Source: Carya illinoinensis (Eukaryota; Streptophyta; Magnoliopsida; Fagales; Juglandaceae). Taken from it: 64,000 nt of DNA. Where the stretch lies: positions 20,079,501 to 20,143,500 of the forward strand of contig NC_056758.1 in assembly GCF_018687715.1 (NCBI RefSeq), in the 5' to 3' direction. The position numbers were made by a program, and so were the translations under genes. This document shows, one piece after another, positions 34,680 through 45,615 of the stretch (the first letter of the stretch is position 1; each line of letters starts with the position of its first letter). Under the pieces are notes generated by a model. That model made no database searches, was not told where the DNA came from, and saw nothing but the letters and a program-made list of their open reading frames with translations.

Positions 34680-36010
34680 ATATATATGTTATCATATATG
34701 CCATGTCATGCCACTTCATTACATATTTAGTCGTTACGCATGATTTATTCTGTCATGAATATTTATCTTTTACACAATCTATTTTATCACGTATTAATAT
34801 ATGTTATAAGTATGCCATGTTAAGTATGCTATATGTTACATGTATTTCATATCATGTAATATTTACTGTTGCAAGTATGTCATGTTAAGTATGTTGTTTG
34901 TTACATATTATGTCATGTTACAAAATATTGTCTGTTACATGTTATGTCATCCTACAAAATGTTTTTATCTCAAGTAAGTCATGTCTTTCGAGTTAAGCTC
35001 AAGTCATGTTGTGTTACGTCAGGACTTCTGTCTATTCATATTCCAGTCACATTTCATCTTGAACACAGTTTGTGTATCTCGGGAACAACCTTTCAAGTCA
35101 TGTCAATTTAGTTATGTCTAGGATACTCGTGATGTAGTCACTAAGATTGTTCGAGCATCTCTATTCTTCATACTTTTGGCGAAATCATTTTGATTGTCAG
35201 AATTTAGTTCAAGTTCAGTTATGCTGATACTCCTAGAGTAATCATTCTAATTATTAGGTTATTTCTTTCAAAATACTTGTGATGTAATCATTCTAATTGT
35301 TAGGGTACATGATTTAAAATACTCGTGAGGTAATTATTCTGATTATCAGAGTATTACTAGGTATTCCTGGTGTAATCATTTTGATTGCTAGGATACATGA
35401 TTTAAAATACTCATGATGTAATCATTCTGATTATCAGAGTATTACTAAATGTTCCTGGTGTAATTATTTTGATTGCTAGGGTACATGATTTAAAATACTC
35501 ATGATGGAATCATTTTGATTGTCTGAGTATCTCCGATGGAATACTTTGGGCAGAATCATTCTAATTGTTCATTATTCCTGATGAAACCATTAGCGAAATT
35601 ATTTCAATTGTCAGAATTTAGATCAAGTTTATGTTAAGTTAAGTTTCAGTTCAAGTTCACAATAATGTTATGTTCAAGTTCACGTTCATGTTACGTTTCA
35701 AGTTCATGTTCAGTTCACATTTCAATTCACATTAATTCATGTTTAGTTTTAGTTCAAGTTTAGTTATGTTCACGTTCATACTCAAGTTCATGTATTTCAC
35801 GTTCACGTTTATTGAACAAGATTCCAAGTTCATGTATTTCACATTCATGTTATGTTCAAGTTCACATTCATGCTATGTTCAAGTTCACGTTCATTCTTTG
35901 TCACGTCAAGTCAAGTCTCAGTTTCAAGCCTATGTCATGTTAAGTTTCAAGTTCAGTTCATGTTTTAGTTCAAGTTATGTTAGTTCATGCCATGTTATGT
36001 TATGCTTATT
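34680..36010. repeat. tandem arrays inside LTR-B copy 2
   Basis: Three arrays follow one another: CATGTTA/GTTACATGT-type units (about 34690-34970), units around GTGATGTAATCATTCTGATTG (about 35120-35600), and TTCAAGTTCATGTTATG-type units (about 35640-36010). The last is the reverse of the 15.8-16.3 kb array in copy 1. Array content differs between copies. Confidence 0.75.
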
Positions 36011-36593
36011 ATTGACTTTGATTGTGCATTCATGCCTTTACTGCCATACATGCATAATTAACTTGTGTTGGAGTTTACTGTTAACTTGCTGAGATTTGTA
36101 ATCAAATCTCACTGTGGTAGTCCCAACTACCATTCCCCCCGAATGATAGGTGATGTGTCAGGACCAGAGTAGGGAGTGGACACTAGCAAATTGGAGGAGG
36201 TTGACCAGACGGCGCAGACCCGATGTGGAGCATACAGCCTCCATAGTTAAGTTTTTGGATAGTATTTTAGCATTGTTAGTCGAGTTATGCGAGTTACTCG
36301 ACAAACTGGCTCAATAGTCTATTTTGGTAATGTAATTATGGAGCACAGTCTTTGTTGTTTTGAGAGTACAATCTTCTAAAATCCATACTATAATCGTGTA
36401 TATTTATTTTTTTAACTCTACATAGATTATGTTTTAACTATTTGGGATATTATAAGTTTGGTGCATAGTATGACTAAAAAAAATTATTCACTGCGAATAT
36501 TACATAATGTTATATGCATGTTAGGAACATTGCATCTTATATGTCATGATCGGGGGTAGGTAACCTTGTGTTGCATGTCCCGATGCTTCGAGA

Positions 36594-37565
36594 CATGCTT
36601 ATTGCCCTAAGTGTAAACTTCAGGGGCATAACTTGCAGACATGCAGAGTTGGGGCAAAAAATAGAAAAAAGAAGATGAAGGGAGGGCATGGGGAGAATAT
36701 GGTGTCGGGTGAAGACTGCACAGAACTGAAGAAAAAAGACATTGAGCAGCCGGTGTTGGAGAATGGACGGTCAAGTGTTTCTCAGGTGGATGGTAGTGCG
36801 GTGGAGGTATTGATTATTAAGGACCATGTAGTTTTGAGGGCTAGTTCATCTGGACCTATTATGGACGTGGACATGAGAAGGAACCTTGTGTTTTAGTAAA
36901 GGAAAATGAATGACTTGTTGCACTGAATAGTAGCATGCAAGGGCAGGTGGTCTTAACAGATAGTGTCCTCTAGTGAGGTTGCTACTCTTGTTTCAGATGG
37001 ATCACTTGGGCAGGTATTGAAGGAGTCATCATTGATTGGCCTAGAAGAGTCTCTTAATACTTGTGTTTTAGTGCAGGAAACTAAAGCAAAACACGTTGCA
37101 CCCACTAGTTGCATGCAAGTGCAGGTGTCATCCATTGAGCCTCAATAGATATCCTATGGTGATGCTTCCTCTAGCGAGGTTGCTGTTACTGTTTTGGGTG
37201 GGCCACTTGTGCAAGGCTCAAAGGAGATGTCCACTAATGCAAGTGATGATTGTGTTGCAGAGGATTTAATTTTGGGTGGGGACCGTGTTCAGAAGATGCA
37301 AGACATGCATAAACTTTCAAGTAGTCAACCTATTGTTCAACAAGGGGGCACTGGAGATGGTAATGAGATAATTAATTTGAAGGGTGTCAGTGTTGTCATT
37401 CCTGAAGAAATTTATTCTGAATATGAAGTTGAGAGGGATAAAATTAGATTAGGTATGCAAAAGGAATACAATATAGATTCTCAAATTCCTGAAAAACCCA
37501 ATGGGAAGATTTTGAAAAGGAGCTCCACTAGGGCGGTGATTCGCCCTTCTAAACTCAGCTTATGA
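36594..37565 (+). pseudogene. LINE-2 ORF1, C-terminal part with zinc knuckle
   Basis: It resumes the first protein of LINE-2 after LTR-B: AYCPKCKLQGHNLQTC contains a CX2CX4HX4C knuckle at about 36597-36644, followed by a basic stretch (KNRKKKMKGG). Stops at 36894-36896 and later break the hydrophilic tail. The last frame (37194-37565) ends RAVIRPSKLSL, touching the start of ORF2 at 37562. Confidence 0.75.
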
Positions 37566-38490
37566 TTAGTCCTATATTGTTTTGGAATACAATGGGTGTG
37601 AGAACCTATCATTCACATTTGAGAAAAATTATTTCTAACTACAAACCTAATATTTTAGCCTTGGTTAAGCCCTTCTTGATGGAGGAATGAATTCCTAGTT
37701 ATTTGAGAAAGTTTTTTTTGTGATTATTTTCTTACTAATGAAGAGTATGGTGGTAAATTTTGGATTTTGTGGAACTCGACAGTTTCAATGCTTAGAGCGG
37801 CAGGATCTAATCAGTTTGTGACTGTGCAAGTAGAGGAGAATGATCATGTTTTCTCTCTCACTTTTGTTTATGCAAAGCATAGTCAATCAGAGAGGAACCT
37901 CCTTTGGACAGATCTAGAGGCGAGTGGCAATGGTAACCTTTTGTGAATTATTTTTGGTGACTTCAATATTATTAAAGATGATTTTGAAAGAAGAGGCGGA
38001 AATCCTTGTCAATTTGTTGTGATGGTAGACTTTAATCTCTATATTCAGAATTGTGGTCTGTTAGAGCTATTTTCCAAAGGACCAAGGATGACTTGGTGTA
38101 ATGGACAAAGTAGTTTGGCTCGAAGTTGGGCAAGGTTAGATAGATGCTTTATTAATTCTAATGTTTTTTTACCAAGTTTTGGCGCACAGTACTTCGGATC
38201 ATTCTCCTTTGTTCACACAAATGGGAGAGGGTTTAGGTATGGGCCTAACCCATTTAGATTAAAGTTTATGTGGACAGATCATTTGTATTTTCTTAGTATG
38301 ATGGAGGGTGTGTGGAAGCAAGAGTGTACTAGTTTTGGGATTCATAAGTTGTCTTTTAAGTTGAAGAGGGCTAAGGTGGTTTTAAGGGAGTGGAACCAGC
38401 ATGTGTTTGGTAGGAATAATATCATTATTCAAGAATTAGGGCAACGTATTGAAAGATTGGAAAACAATCTTCAAGGTTGCTTTAATTCCT
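37562..38490 (+). pseudogene. LINE-2 ORF2, AP-type endonuclease, decayed
   Basis: It starts MISPILFWNTMGV with the conserved Asn. The expected catalytic Glu in the next motif is Lys (ILALVKPF), and a stop follows shortly. Later come IIFGDFNII (Asp, Asn), GPRMTWCNGQSSLARSWARLDR, and a frameshifted TSDHSPL near 38195. The frame 38019-38492 is the C-terminal half plus a linker (LKRAKVVLREWNQHVFG). It cannot cut DNA. Confidence 0.8.
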
Positions 38491-40827
38491 AGGACGATAA
38501 TGATCTTATGGCATCGAAGATGAAGCTTTTGACTTGGATAGGGAGGAAGGATATGATACTTTCTCACATGGCTAAAAAGAATTGGTTGAAAGATGAGGAT
38601 CAAACCTCTAAATTCTTTCTTGCTATATTGAATGCTAAGGAGCATAATCGGGTTACTGAAATGTGATTATCCAATGGTACTTTGTTAAGCACTCCTGTTC
38701 ATATTCACAATGCTGTTGTTGAGTTTTTTCATCAATTCTTGGGGACTAGTATCACTCGTGATTAGCCTAGTTTAAGTAACCTAATTTCTCCTATGATATC
38801 TGCTGAAGATAATCTTCACATCTACAAAGATCATTCTCTTGATGAAATTAAGGATGCTCTTTTCAGTATTCTTGTTGAAAGTAGTCTTGGTCCAGATGAT
38901 TTTGGCTTGGGTTTCTTCTGGTCTTGTTGGGATTTAGTTATGGATGATTTATTGGATGCCACTTCTGAGTTTTTTCAAACTAAATCCATTTCCAGGTTGT
39001 TCACTGCTTCTTATATTGTTTTGATCCCTAAGGTGGATAAACCTTCTGGTTTTGACAAATTTAGACCTATTAGCCTATGTTCTGTTTTTTATACTATATG
39101 TGCTAAGACCATAGTGGCTCGTATGATGAACATGCTGTCTAAGATGGTTTCTCTTGAGCAAGGGGCATTCATTCCTAGTCCTAGTATTTTTCTATTCACA
39201 AAAAATCCAATGGGGGTAATGTGTTGATCAAGATGGTTATGTCCAAGGCCCATGACAGAGTGGATTGGAATTTCCTTTTACTCTAGGAGGCTTTTGGCTT
39301 TTCCGATCAAGTTTGTGACTTTATTAAGACGTGTATCTCTTTGTCGTGGTATTTTAAGAGAACATGGCCTTAGATAAGGTGACCCACTTTCATCCTATCT
39401 GTTCATTGTTATGCAATTGGTCCTCTCTTGTCTGCTTAAGATTTCCTTTGATAATAATAAAATTGGGCAGCTTACTCAAGCTTGAGGTACTCCTCATCTC
39501 TCACCTTATTTATACTGATGATATTATTATTTTTGCTAATGGTGGTTAGAGGTCTATGAGAGCTTTGAAGTAGGTTTTGAATTGTTATGAAGAATTGATG
39601 GGACAAGTTCTTAATGATGATAAAAGTGCTATTTACTTTTCTAATCATATTCCTATCTCGAGAAAATGCTCTATATTCTTCATTTTATAGGTTTTACTGA
39701 AGGGTCCTTTCCTTTTAAGTACTTGGGTGTGCCTATTGTGGTTAGTAGACTGAAGGCTTGTGATTTTGGTGATTTAATTGGGAAATTTAACAAGAAAATT
39801 GAAGGTTGGAAGATGAAATTGCTCTTTGCTGGTGGTAGAACTATTTTGTTTCATCATGTACTATCTAGTATGGCCACTCATCTTTTAGTTGTGTTACATA
39901 TTCCTAAGGTTGTGCTTAAGTCGCTGAATAGGCGCTTGAGTTCTTTCTTTTGGGAGAAATCAGAAGGAAAAGGTAAAAGGAAATGGGTGGCTTGGAATAA
40001 TATTTGTAGACCTATGAAAGAAGGTGGTTTGGGTATTCGAGATTTTGGGATATTCAACGGGCCTTACCTATGAAACTTGCTTGGTGTTTGATCTCAGGCA
40101 ATTCTTTGTGGATGCATTTTTTTAGAAGTATGTTAGGGGTAATCACTTATCCCTCTGGGATCCTAACAAGGGTACTCAATTTTGGAAGTCTATTGTTAAA
40201 AGTACCCCTAAGGTTTTAGCTAATTCTAAGTGACTTGTGCGTGAAGGTAACATCTCTTTTTGGTATGATAGTTGGGAGGAAAGTGGCCCCATTAAAGATT
40301 AGCATCTTGTGATTGAGCATCTCTTGATTAAGATTAAAGAGTGTCGTATTGAGAATGGGTGGATATCTCTCACTTGGAAAGGCTAGTTGGTCCTCCAAAA
40401 GCCAATGACTTGTATCAATTTTTATCTAAGCATGAGGATGTGCAGGATGTTCTTGTTTGGAAATAGGAGATTGATGGGAAGTTCACTTCTAAATGTGCTT
40501 GGAATTGTATAAGGGTTCGGGCGCCCCCTTTACCTTGGGCCCAATGGATTCATCATAAGCTTCCTAAGAAAATTTATGTTATGATGTGAAAAGCATCTAA
40601 TGATTTTTTGAGTGTAGATGCTAATATTAAAATGGTTGGTATTCCTATAGCTTCTAGATGTAACTGCTACTCCTCGGGTCAGAGTGAGGATCTTAATCAT
40701 GTGCTTTGTACTAGTGATATTGCTAGACATATTTGGTGACTTGCCTCAGTTCATTTAGGTATGCATATGGCTAATTTCAGGACTTGGCAGGAACAAGTGA
40801 ATTTTTGGTTTCGTCATGTTGGTAATT
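38491..40827 (+). pseudogene. LINE-2 ORF2, reverse transcriptase and start of the C-terminal domain, decayed
   Basis: The linker reads NWLKDEDQTSKFFLAILNAK. RT motifs appear in several frames: SSLGPDDFGLGFFWSCWDLV, FDKFRPISLCSVFYTICAKTI, EQGAFIP, and IYTDDIIIFANGG with the catalytic Asp pair intact at about 39508-39546. Then come FPFKYLGVPIV, KMKLLFAGGRTILFHHVLSSM and GGLGIRDFGIF. Many TAG/TAA stops interrupt. From 40500 the zf-RVT-like sequence continues until Athila A breaks it at 40828. Confidence 0.82.
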
Positions 40828-41873
40828 TTATTGAGTTAAAAGATTGCATATTTTTATAAATTTAGAACTAATATATTTTAATTCTTTCATCACATCATTA
40901 TTAATTTTAGATGGATAAATTTGAGTTATGATTTAAATTGATTAATAGTATGAATTTATGCTTAATTTATAACTTATGGTTTAATTGGATTATACATATT
41001 TTTTCACATGCATAACACATCTTTGATATTTTATTCTTTATTTTTATTTTTTTTTAATTTCTATTTTTTTAATATATAAATAGATGAAATATGTGGGTAG
41101 AAAAATATAAAAAGTAAAAAAAAGTGGGTTTCTTTTTTGTTTTCTTCCCGTAAGACTCATTTGACTTTTCAAGATATTACATGTGACTTGTTTTTTTTGG
41201 CTTGTAGGTCTCTCACACGTGGCATGAATATGGATGATTTTTAGATTTTGGGAAGTGAAGACTTAGACGGCAACTCATAGATTCAAATTGAAACTTTTGA
41301 CCTGCACTTTATTTTTTATTTTTTTTGGAGAGAGGGCGCCGCACACTTAGAATCTGGAAGGGAGCATAATTGAACGCTGCACAACGAATTTTGACCAAAA
41401 ACAATTCAGTTATTATCTTGTCAATTACTTTCTAATCTATTTTAATTATTAAATTTAGTTTATTAATTTCTTAGTTCCATTACATATTAGATTAATTAAA
41501 ATTTAATTAAGACTTAAATAATTTCAGTTTTATTGTTTAAATTTCAGATTAATTAAGATTGTTCAGTTTAATTGATTTTTTAATTGTTAATTTCAATTTG
41601 TTAGTCTTTTACATTTCATTTTGACACTCAAAAATCTAAAAATATGAATCTAGTCCATGACTAGTGCTCATTTTCATTCTTGTTGCACTCTTCCATTTAT
41701 TGCACATATCATCATTTTTATTTTCTCTTTGCGAATATTTTCACCATTTTCAATGAGTTTGATTTTAAGTAACTTTTACCTGAGAAGACGATTTAGGAAT
41801 TTATTTCTAATTATTACGCAACATCCTCCTACACTGGAGATAGCCTTTGTGCTACTCATTTTTGAGTGAGTCA
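40828..41873 (+). mobile_element. 5' LTR of Athila A (with an internal deletion)
   Basis: It begins TTATTGAGTTAAAAG (TG decayed to TT) and ends GAGTGAGTCA, 1046 bp. It lacks about 430 bp that the 3' LTR has between 58026 and 58470; the join is within a CAATTC...TTATTTTGTCAATTAC context. Both ends resemble the LTR of element C, but there is no CTCGAG array. Confidence 0.85.
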
Positions 41874-41879
41874 AGTTTT

Positions 41880-41897
41880 TGGCGCCGTTGCCGGGGA
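41880..41897 (+). promoter_or_regulatory. primer-binding site of Athila A, tRNA-Asp type
   Basis: TGGCGCCGTTGCCGGGGA, six bases after the LTR, is complementary to the 3' end of plant tRNA-Asp, the usual Athila/Tat primer. Confidence 0.92.
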
Positions 41898-41934
41898 AAG
41901 TTATCTAACTTAAATTTAAACTTGTATAATTTGA

Positions 41935-43191
41935 CACGTATTCTCTAGATATATGAGGAAAAAAATCTTTTACTTAATTGGAAGAAATGCCAATTTATGG
42001 TTACTCAGGGCATTGTCTTGGGCATATTGTTTCTTCTGAAGGTATAAAGGTTGACAAGGCAAAAATTGAATTAATATCTAAACTTCCTATCCCTAGAACG
42101 GTTAAGAATATTCGTTCTTTGCTTGGTCATTCTGGCTTTTATAGGCAGTTTATTCAAGGGTTTAGTTCTATTGCAAAACTTTTGTGCACTCTTTTACAAA
42201 ATGATATTGAATTTGTTTGTACTGATGAGTGCCAAAAGGTTTTTGATACTCTTAAAAAATCGCTTACCACTATCCTTATTATGCAACTCCTGTAGTGGGA
42301 CCTTCCCTTTGAAATCATGACAGACGCAAGTGATTATGCCTTAGGAGCTGTTTTGGGGCAGCGTGTAGATAATAAACCTTTTGTGATATATTATGCTAGT
42401 AGAACCTTGAATGATGGCCAGAAAAATTATACCACTATTGAAAAAGAATTGCTTGCAGTGGTTTTTGCACTTGATAAATTTTGGACTTATATTCTTGGTT
42501 CTCCTGTTACTATTTTCACTGACCACTCTACTCTTAAGTATTTGTTGGTTAAAAAAGATGCAAAACCACGCTTGATTCACTAGATTCTACTATTTCAAGA
42601 GTTCAACATCAACATTAAAGACAAGAAAGGAGTTGAAAACGTGGTAGCTGACCACCTCTCTAGATTGCCATCATCCTCCTCTTCAAATGTTAGCCTTCCT
42701 CTTGATGATAGTTTCCCGGATGAGTATCTGTTTGTGATTTATAGAGCTCCCTGATATGCTGACATAGTCAATTATCTGGTAACTAAGCGAATGCCTTCTG
42801 AATGGTCCAGCCAAGATAAGCGTCGATTTCTCTATGAAGTACAACACTTTTACTTTGATGATCCATATCTTTTCAAATATTGTTCAGACCAATTGATTCA
42901 AAAATGCATTCCTGATTATGAGTTTTCTTCGGTGTTGAGATTTTGTCATATGGGTGCATGTGGTGATCATTTTTCAGTAAAGAAAATAGTCGCTAAAATT
43001 TTGCAAAGCGGTTTTTACTGGTCATCCATGTTTAAAGATGCTTATAATTTTTATAAGGCTTATGAGCCTTGTCAAAATTTGGGATCCATTAGCAAAAGAG
43101 ATATGATGCATCTTTCCCCTATTCTTACCTTAGAAATTTTTTATTGTTGGGGAATAGACTTCATAAGACCTTTTCCAGTTTCCTTTGGAAA
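41935..43191 (+). pseudogene. pol: Athila A pol remnant: end of RT, RNase H, start of integrase
   Basis: The remnant begins just after the RT active site would lie: LGHIVSSEGIKVDKAKIELI, then SLLGHSGFYRQFIQGFSSIA. TAG at 42293-42295 stops it. RNase H follows in frame: [48 protein letters not shown] and TIFTDHSTLKYLL. TAG replaces TGG after RLIH (42581-42583). The linker to integrase is present here (42706-42918). The HHCC zinc region and the first part of the core (CWGIDFIRPFP) run to LTR-B copy 3. Confidence 0.88.
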
Positions 43192-43893
43192 CACATTGTG
43201 ACGCCCCCAAATTTCGTTTGGGATTGGACGGACATTTGAAGCGTCGAGACATGCAACACAAGGTTACCTGCCCCTATTCATAACATATAAGATGCAATGT
43301 TCCTAATATGCATCTAACATTATGCAATATTCACAGCGGATAATTTTTTTTCTTTAGCAATACTATACACCAAATTGAAAATATCTCAAATGTTTAAAAT
43401 ATACTTCATATATAAAGACCCATTGAACAACTAAGATCATAACACTAGTCCAAAATGCTTATGATCCAAAAAGTACTGGAGACGCAACTCCATCGTACAA
43501 GTAGTAATTTACGTTAACTACTATATTAACATTGATGTCACACCGTCGCTTAGTCAACTGTGTCTAGTTGGTCAGCTCCTGATTCTCCTTCAGGTCCTGT
43601 AACAAGATCTACCATTCGAGGGGAATGGTAGTTGCGACTACCAAAATGAGATTTGATTACAAATCTCAGTAAGTTAACAAAAAACTTCCACACAGGCTAA
43701 TAATGTATGGATGATAGTAAAAGCATGAATGCATAATCAAATTTATAAGTAATTAAAGTATAACTTGACGTACAACATAGCATAATTGACATAACTTAAA
43801 TTGAAACGTAAACTGAACTTGACTTGACATGAACTTGATCTGAAACTTGACTTATTATGAACTTGTTCTGAAACTTGACTTAAAATGAAAAAT

Positions 43894-44120
43894 ACATACT
43901 CCACAATTGTTGTGGCCCCATGTATTCTACACGTTACAATGCAGTTAAATACATACTCCACAGTTGTTGTGGCCCCATGTATTCTACGCGTCACAATGCA
44001 GTTAAATACATACTCCACAGTTGTTGTGGCCCCATGTTATTCGTGTCACAATTGTTGTATCTCACGTAGTGTATGCGTCACAATTGCTGTGACCCCATAC
44101 TTCGTGTGCCACAGTTGTTG
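43894..44120. repeat. 57-bp tandem repeat with CCACA-TGTGG palindromes in LTR-B copy 3
   Basis: ACATACTCC starts at 43894, 43951 and 44008 (period 57). Each unit has CCACA(A/G)TTGTTGTGG followed by CCCCATGT. A more diverged fourth part follows to 44120. Confidence 0.85.
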
Positions 44121-44477
44121 TGGACCTTATGAAACTGAATGTAACTCAAGATGAAACGTGATTGGAATACGAAAGGACTGAAATCTTGACGTAACATAAC
44201 GTGACTTGAACATAACTTGAAATACATGACCAACTTGAGATAGAAACATTTCGTAACATGGCATAACATATAATAGACAACATATTTAACATGACATATG
44301 ATTGAGTTGAATTATTGCATTTTTAATGCTTTTGGAACCAATATATATTAATTCTTTCATTACTTTATCATTGGTTTTATATGCAAAAATGAATAAATCA
44401 AAATTGTGATTTTAATTGATTAAAAGCATGAATTTCTGCTCTAATTTTAATTGATTATAATAGGCCAGACGCCGCCG

Positions 44478-44635
44478 CTCGAGCGAAGCCGGGCAGATTC
44501 AAACGCTCGAATTCCGCTCGACAGTGGGCTCGAGCGAGATGCGGGAAAAGAGATCGCTCGAGCGGAGGCATTTGGCCGCTCGAGCGAATTCAGGCAGAGT
44601 CGAACGCTCGACGCGCGCTCGACACCCCCCTCGAG
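44478..44635 (+). promoter_or_regulatory. CTCGAG-rich array upstream of the TATA box (5' LTR of Athila C)
   Basis: CTCGAG occurs at 44478, 44529, 44557, 44579 and 44630, mostly in the longer palindrome CGCTCGAGCG, with several half sites (CGCTCGA). It is a CG-rich island in AT-rich DNA, and the last site lies 47 bp before the TATA box. It may be an enhancer or a methylation target; neither is shown. Confidence 0.75.
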
Positions 44636-44681
44636 CGAACATCGTATTTTGACAGATTTTAGGTTTTCCGCCGTGAGACCA

Positions 44682-44688
44682 TATAAAA
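44682..44688 (+). promoter_or_regulatory. TATA box, 5' LTR of Athila C
   Basis: CCATATAAAAGC is identical in the 3' LTR (52575-52581). Position after the CTCGAG array suggests the U3 promoter, with transcription expected about 30 bp downstream. Confidence 0.7.
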
Positions 44689-45535
44689 GCAATTTTTCAC
44701 TCTAGAGCCACGACTCTTGGGCTGGAAAACTCGGTTTTTGAGTAGAGAAACACTTAGAATTCATTTTTCCTTTGATTTTCGTTCAGATTCGAAGAGGAGG
44801 ATTCATTCAATCGATCATTCACGCAGCTACACAATTTCCACTGGATCATTCACTCACACTGCAGCAGATTGAAGAACTCCTTGAGGGGTCCAATTGCCAC
44901 TGCAGCTCAGCCTCCTCCACCGCTTCGAATCTTCATCTCCATTCAACTGGCTTGATCTTTTCAATTCCCTACTTGCTATTTCATTTCAGTTTTGATTTTC
45001 TGAATTATTTTAGAGAATTTTGATTTAGACGTTTGAGAAATTTATTTGTTATTCATTCAATTCATGTTATTTATTTTTATCGTTTCGTTAAACTTTCATT
45101 TTAGTAGTGATTGCAATTACGGTGGTTTAATTTGAGAATTTGTGATTTGAACATAATGATGAACCCTATAACATTGATTTTGGGGCTTTTCAATTTCAGT
45201 GCATGTTTTGTCAATTACTTCCTAATTTAGTTTAATTCTTAATTTAGTTTTATCAATTTTTGAGTTTAATCCATTAGTCACTTACATTCCGATCCGACAA
45301 TCAAAATCCAAAAATATGAATCTAGTCCAAGACTAGTGTCCTCTCCCATCCATTGCACATACCATCATTTTATTTTCTCTTTGTGAAGTTTTTTTTTCAC
45401 CTTTTTCAACGAGTTTGATTTCTAAGTAACTTTCCCTGAGGAGACGATCTAGGAATTTATTCCTAATTATTACACGACATCCTCTTGCACTTGGGATAGC
45501 TTGGGTGCTACTCATTTTTGAGTGAGTCAAGTTTT

Positions 45536-45553
45536 TGGCACCGTTGCCGGAGA
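45536..45553 (+). promoter_or_regulatory. primer-binding site of Athila C, tRNA-Asp type
   Basis: TGGCACCGTTGCCGGAGA matches the tRNA-Asp 3' end with two changes relative to the site in element A (G to A at position 5 and in the last GGGGA). Confidence 0.88.
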
Positions 45554-45615
45554 AAGCATTTTGACTTAAATTTAAACTTGTTATTTTTTTGTTATGCTCT
45601 TTACACTGATGTTTC

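Larger units (their letters stand above)
26107..36588 (+). mobile_element. LTR-B solo LTR, copy 2, inside LINE-2 ORF1; contains LINE-1
   Basis: It starts TGTAATAGCCCACTAG, matching the reverse complement of the right end of copies 1 and 3. The right end stops at ...CGATGCTTC, about 35-40 bp short of the GGGGGCGTCACA end expected. The flanks CGGGA (26102-26106) and CGAGA (36589-36593) are an imperfect TSD. After removing LINE-1 with its TSD about 3.4 kb remains, without coding domains. Confidence 0.72.
44299..45529 (+). mobile_element. 5' LTR of Athila C
   Basis: It begins TGATTGAGTTG and ends GAGTGAGTCA, 1231 bp. It carries a GC-rich CTCGAG array (44478-44635), a TATA box at 44682 and the closing GAGGAGACGATCTAGG block shared with other Athila LTRs. 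It is very similar to the 3' LTR apart from the array. Confidence 0.95.
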
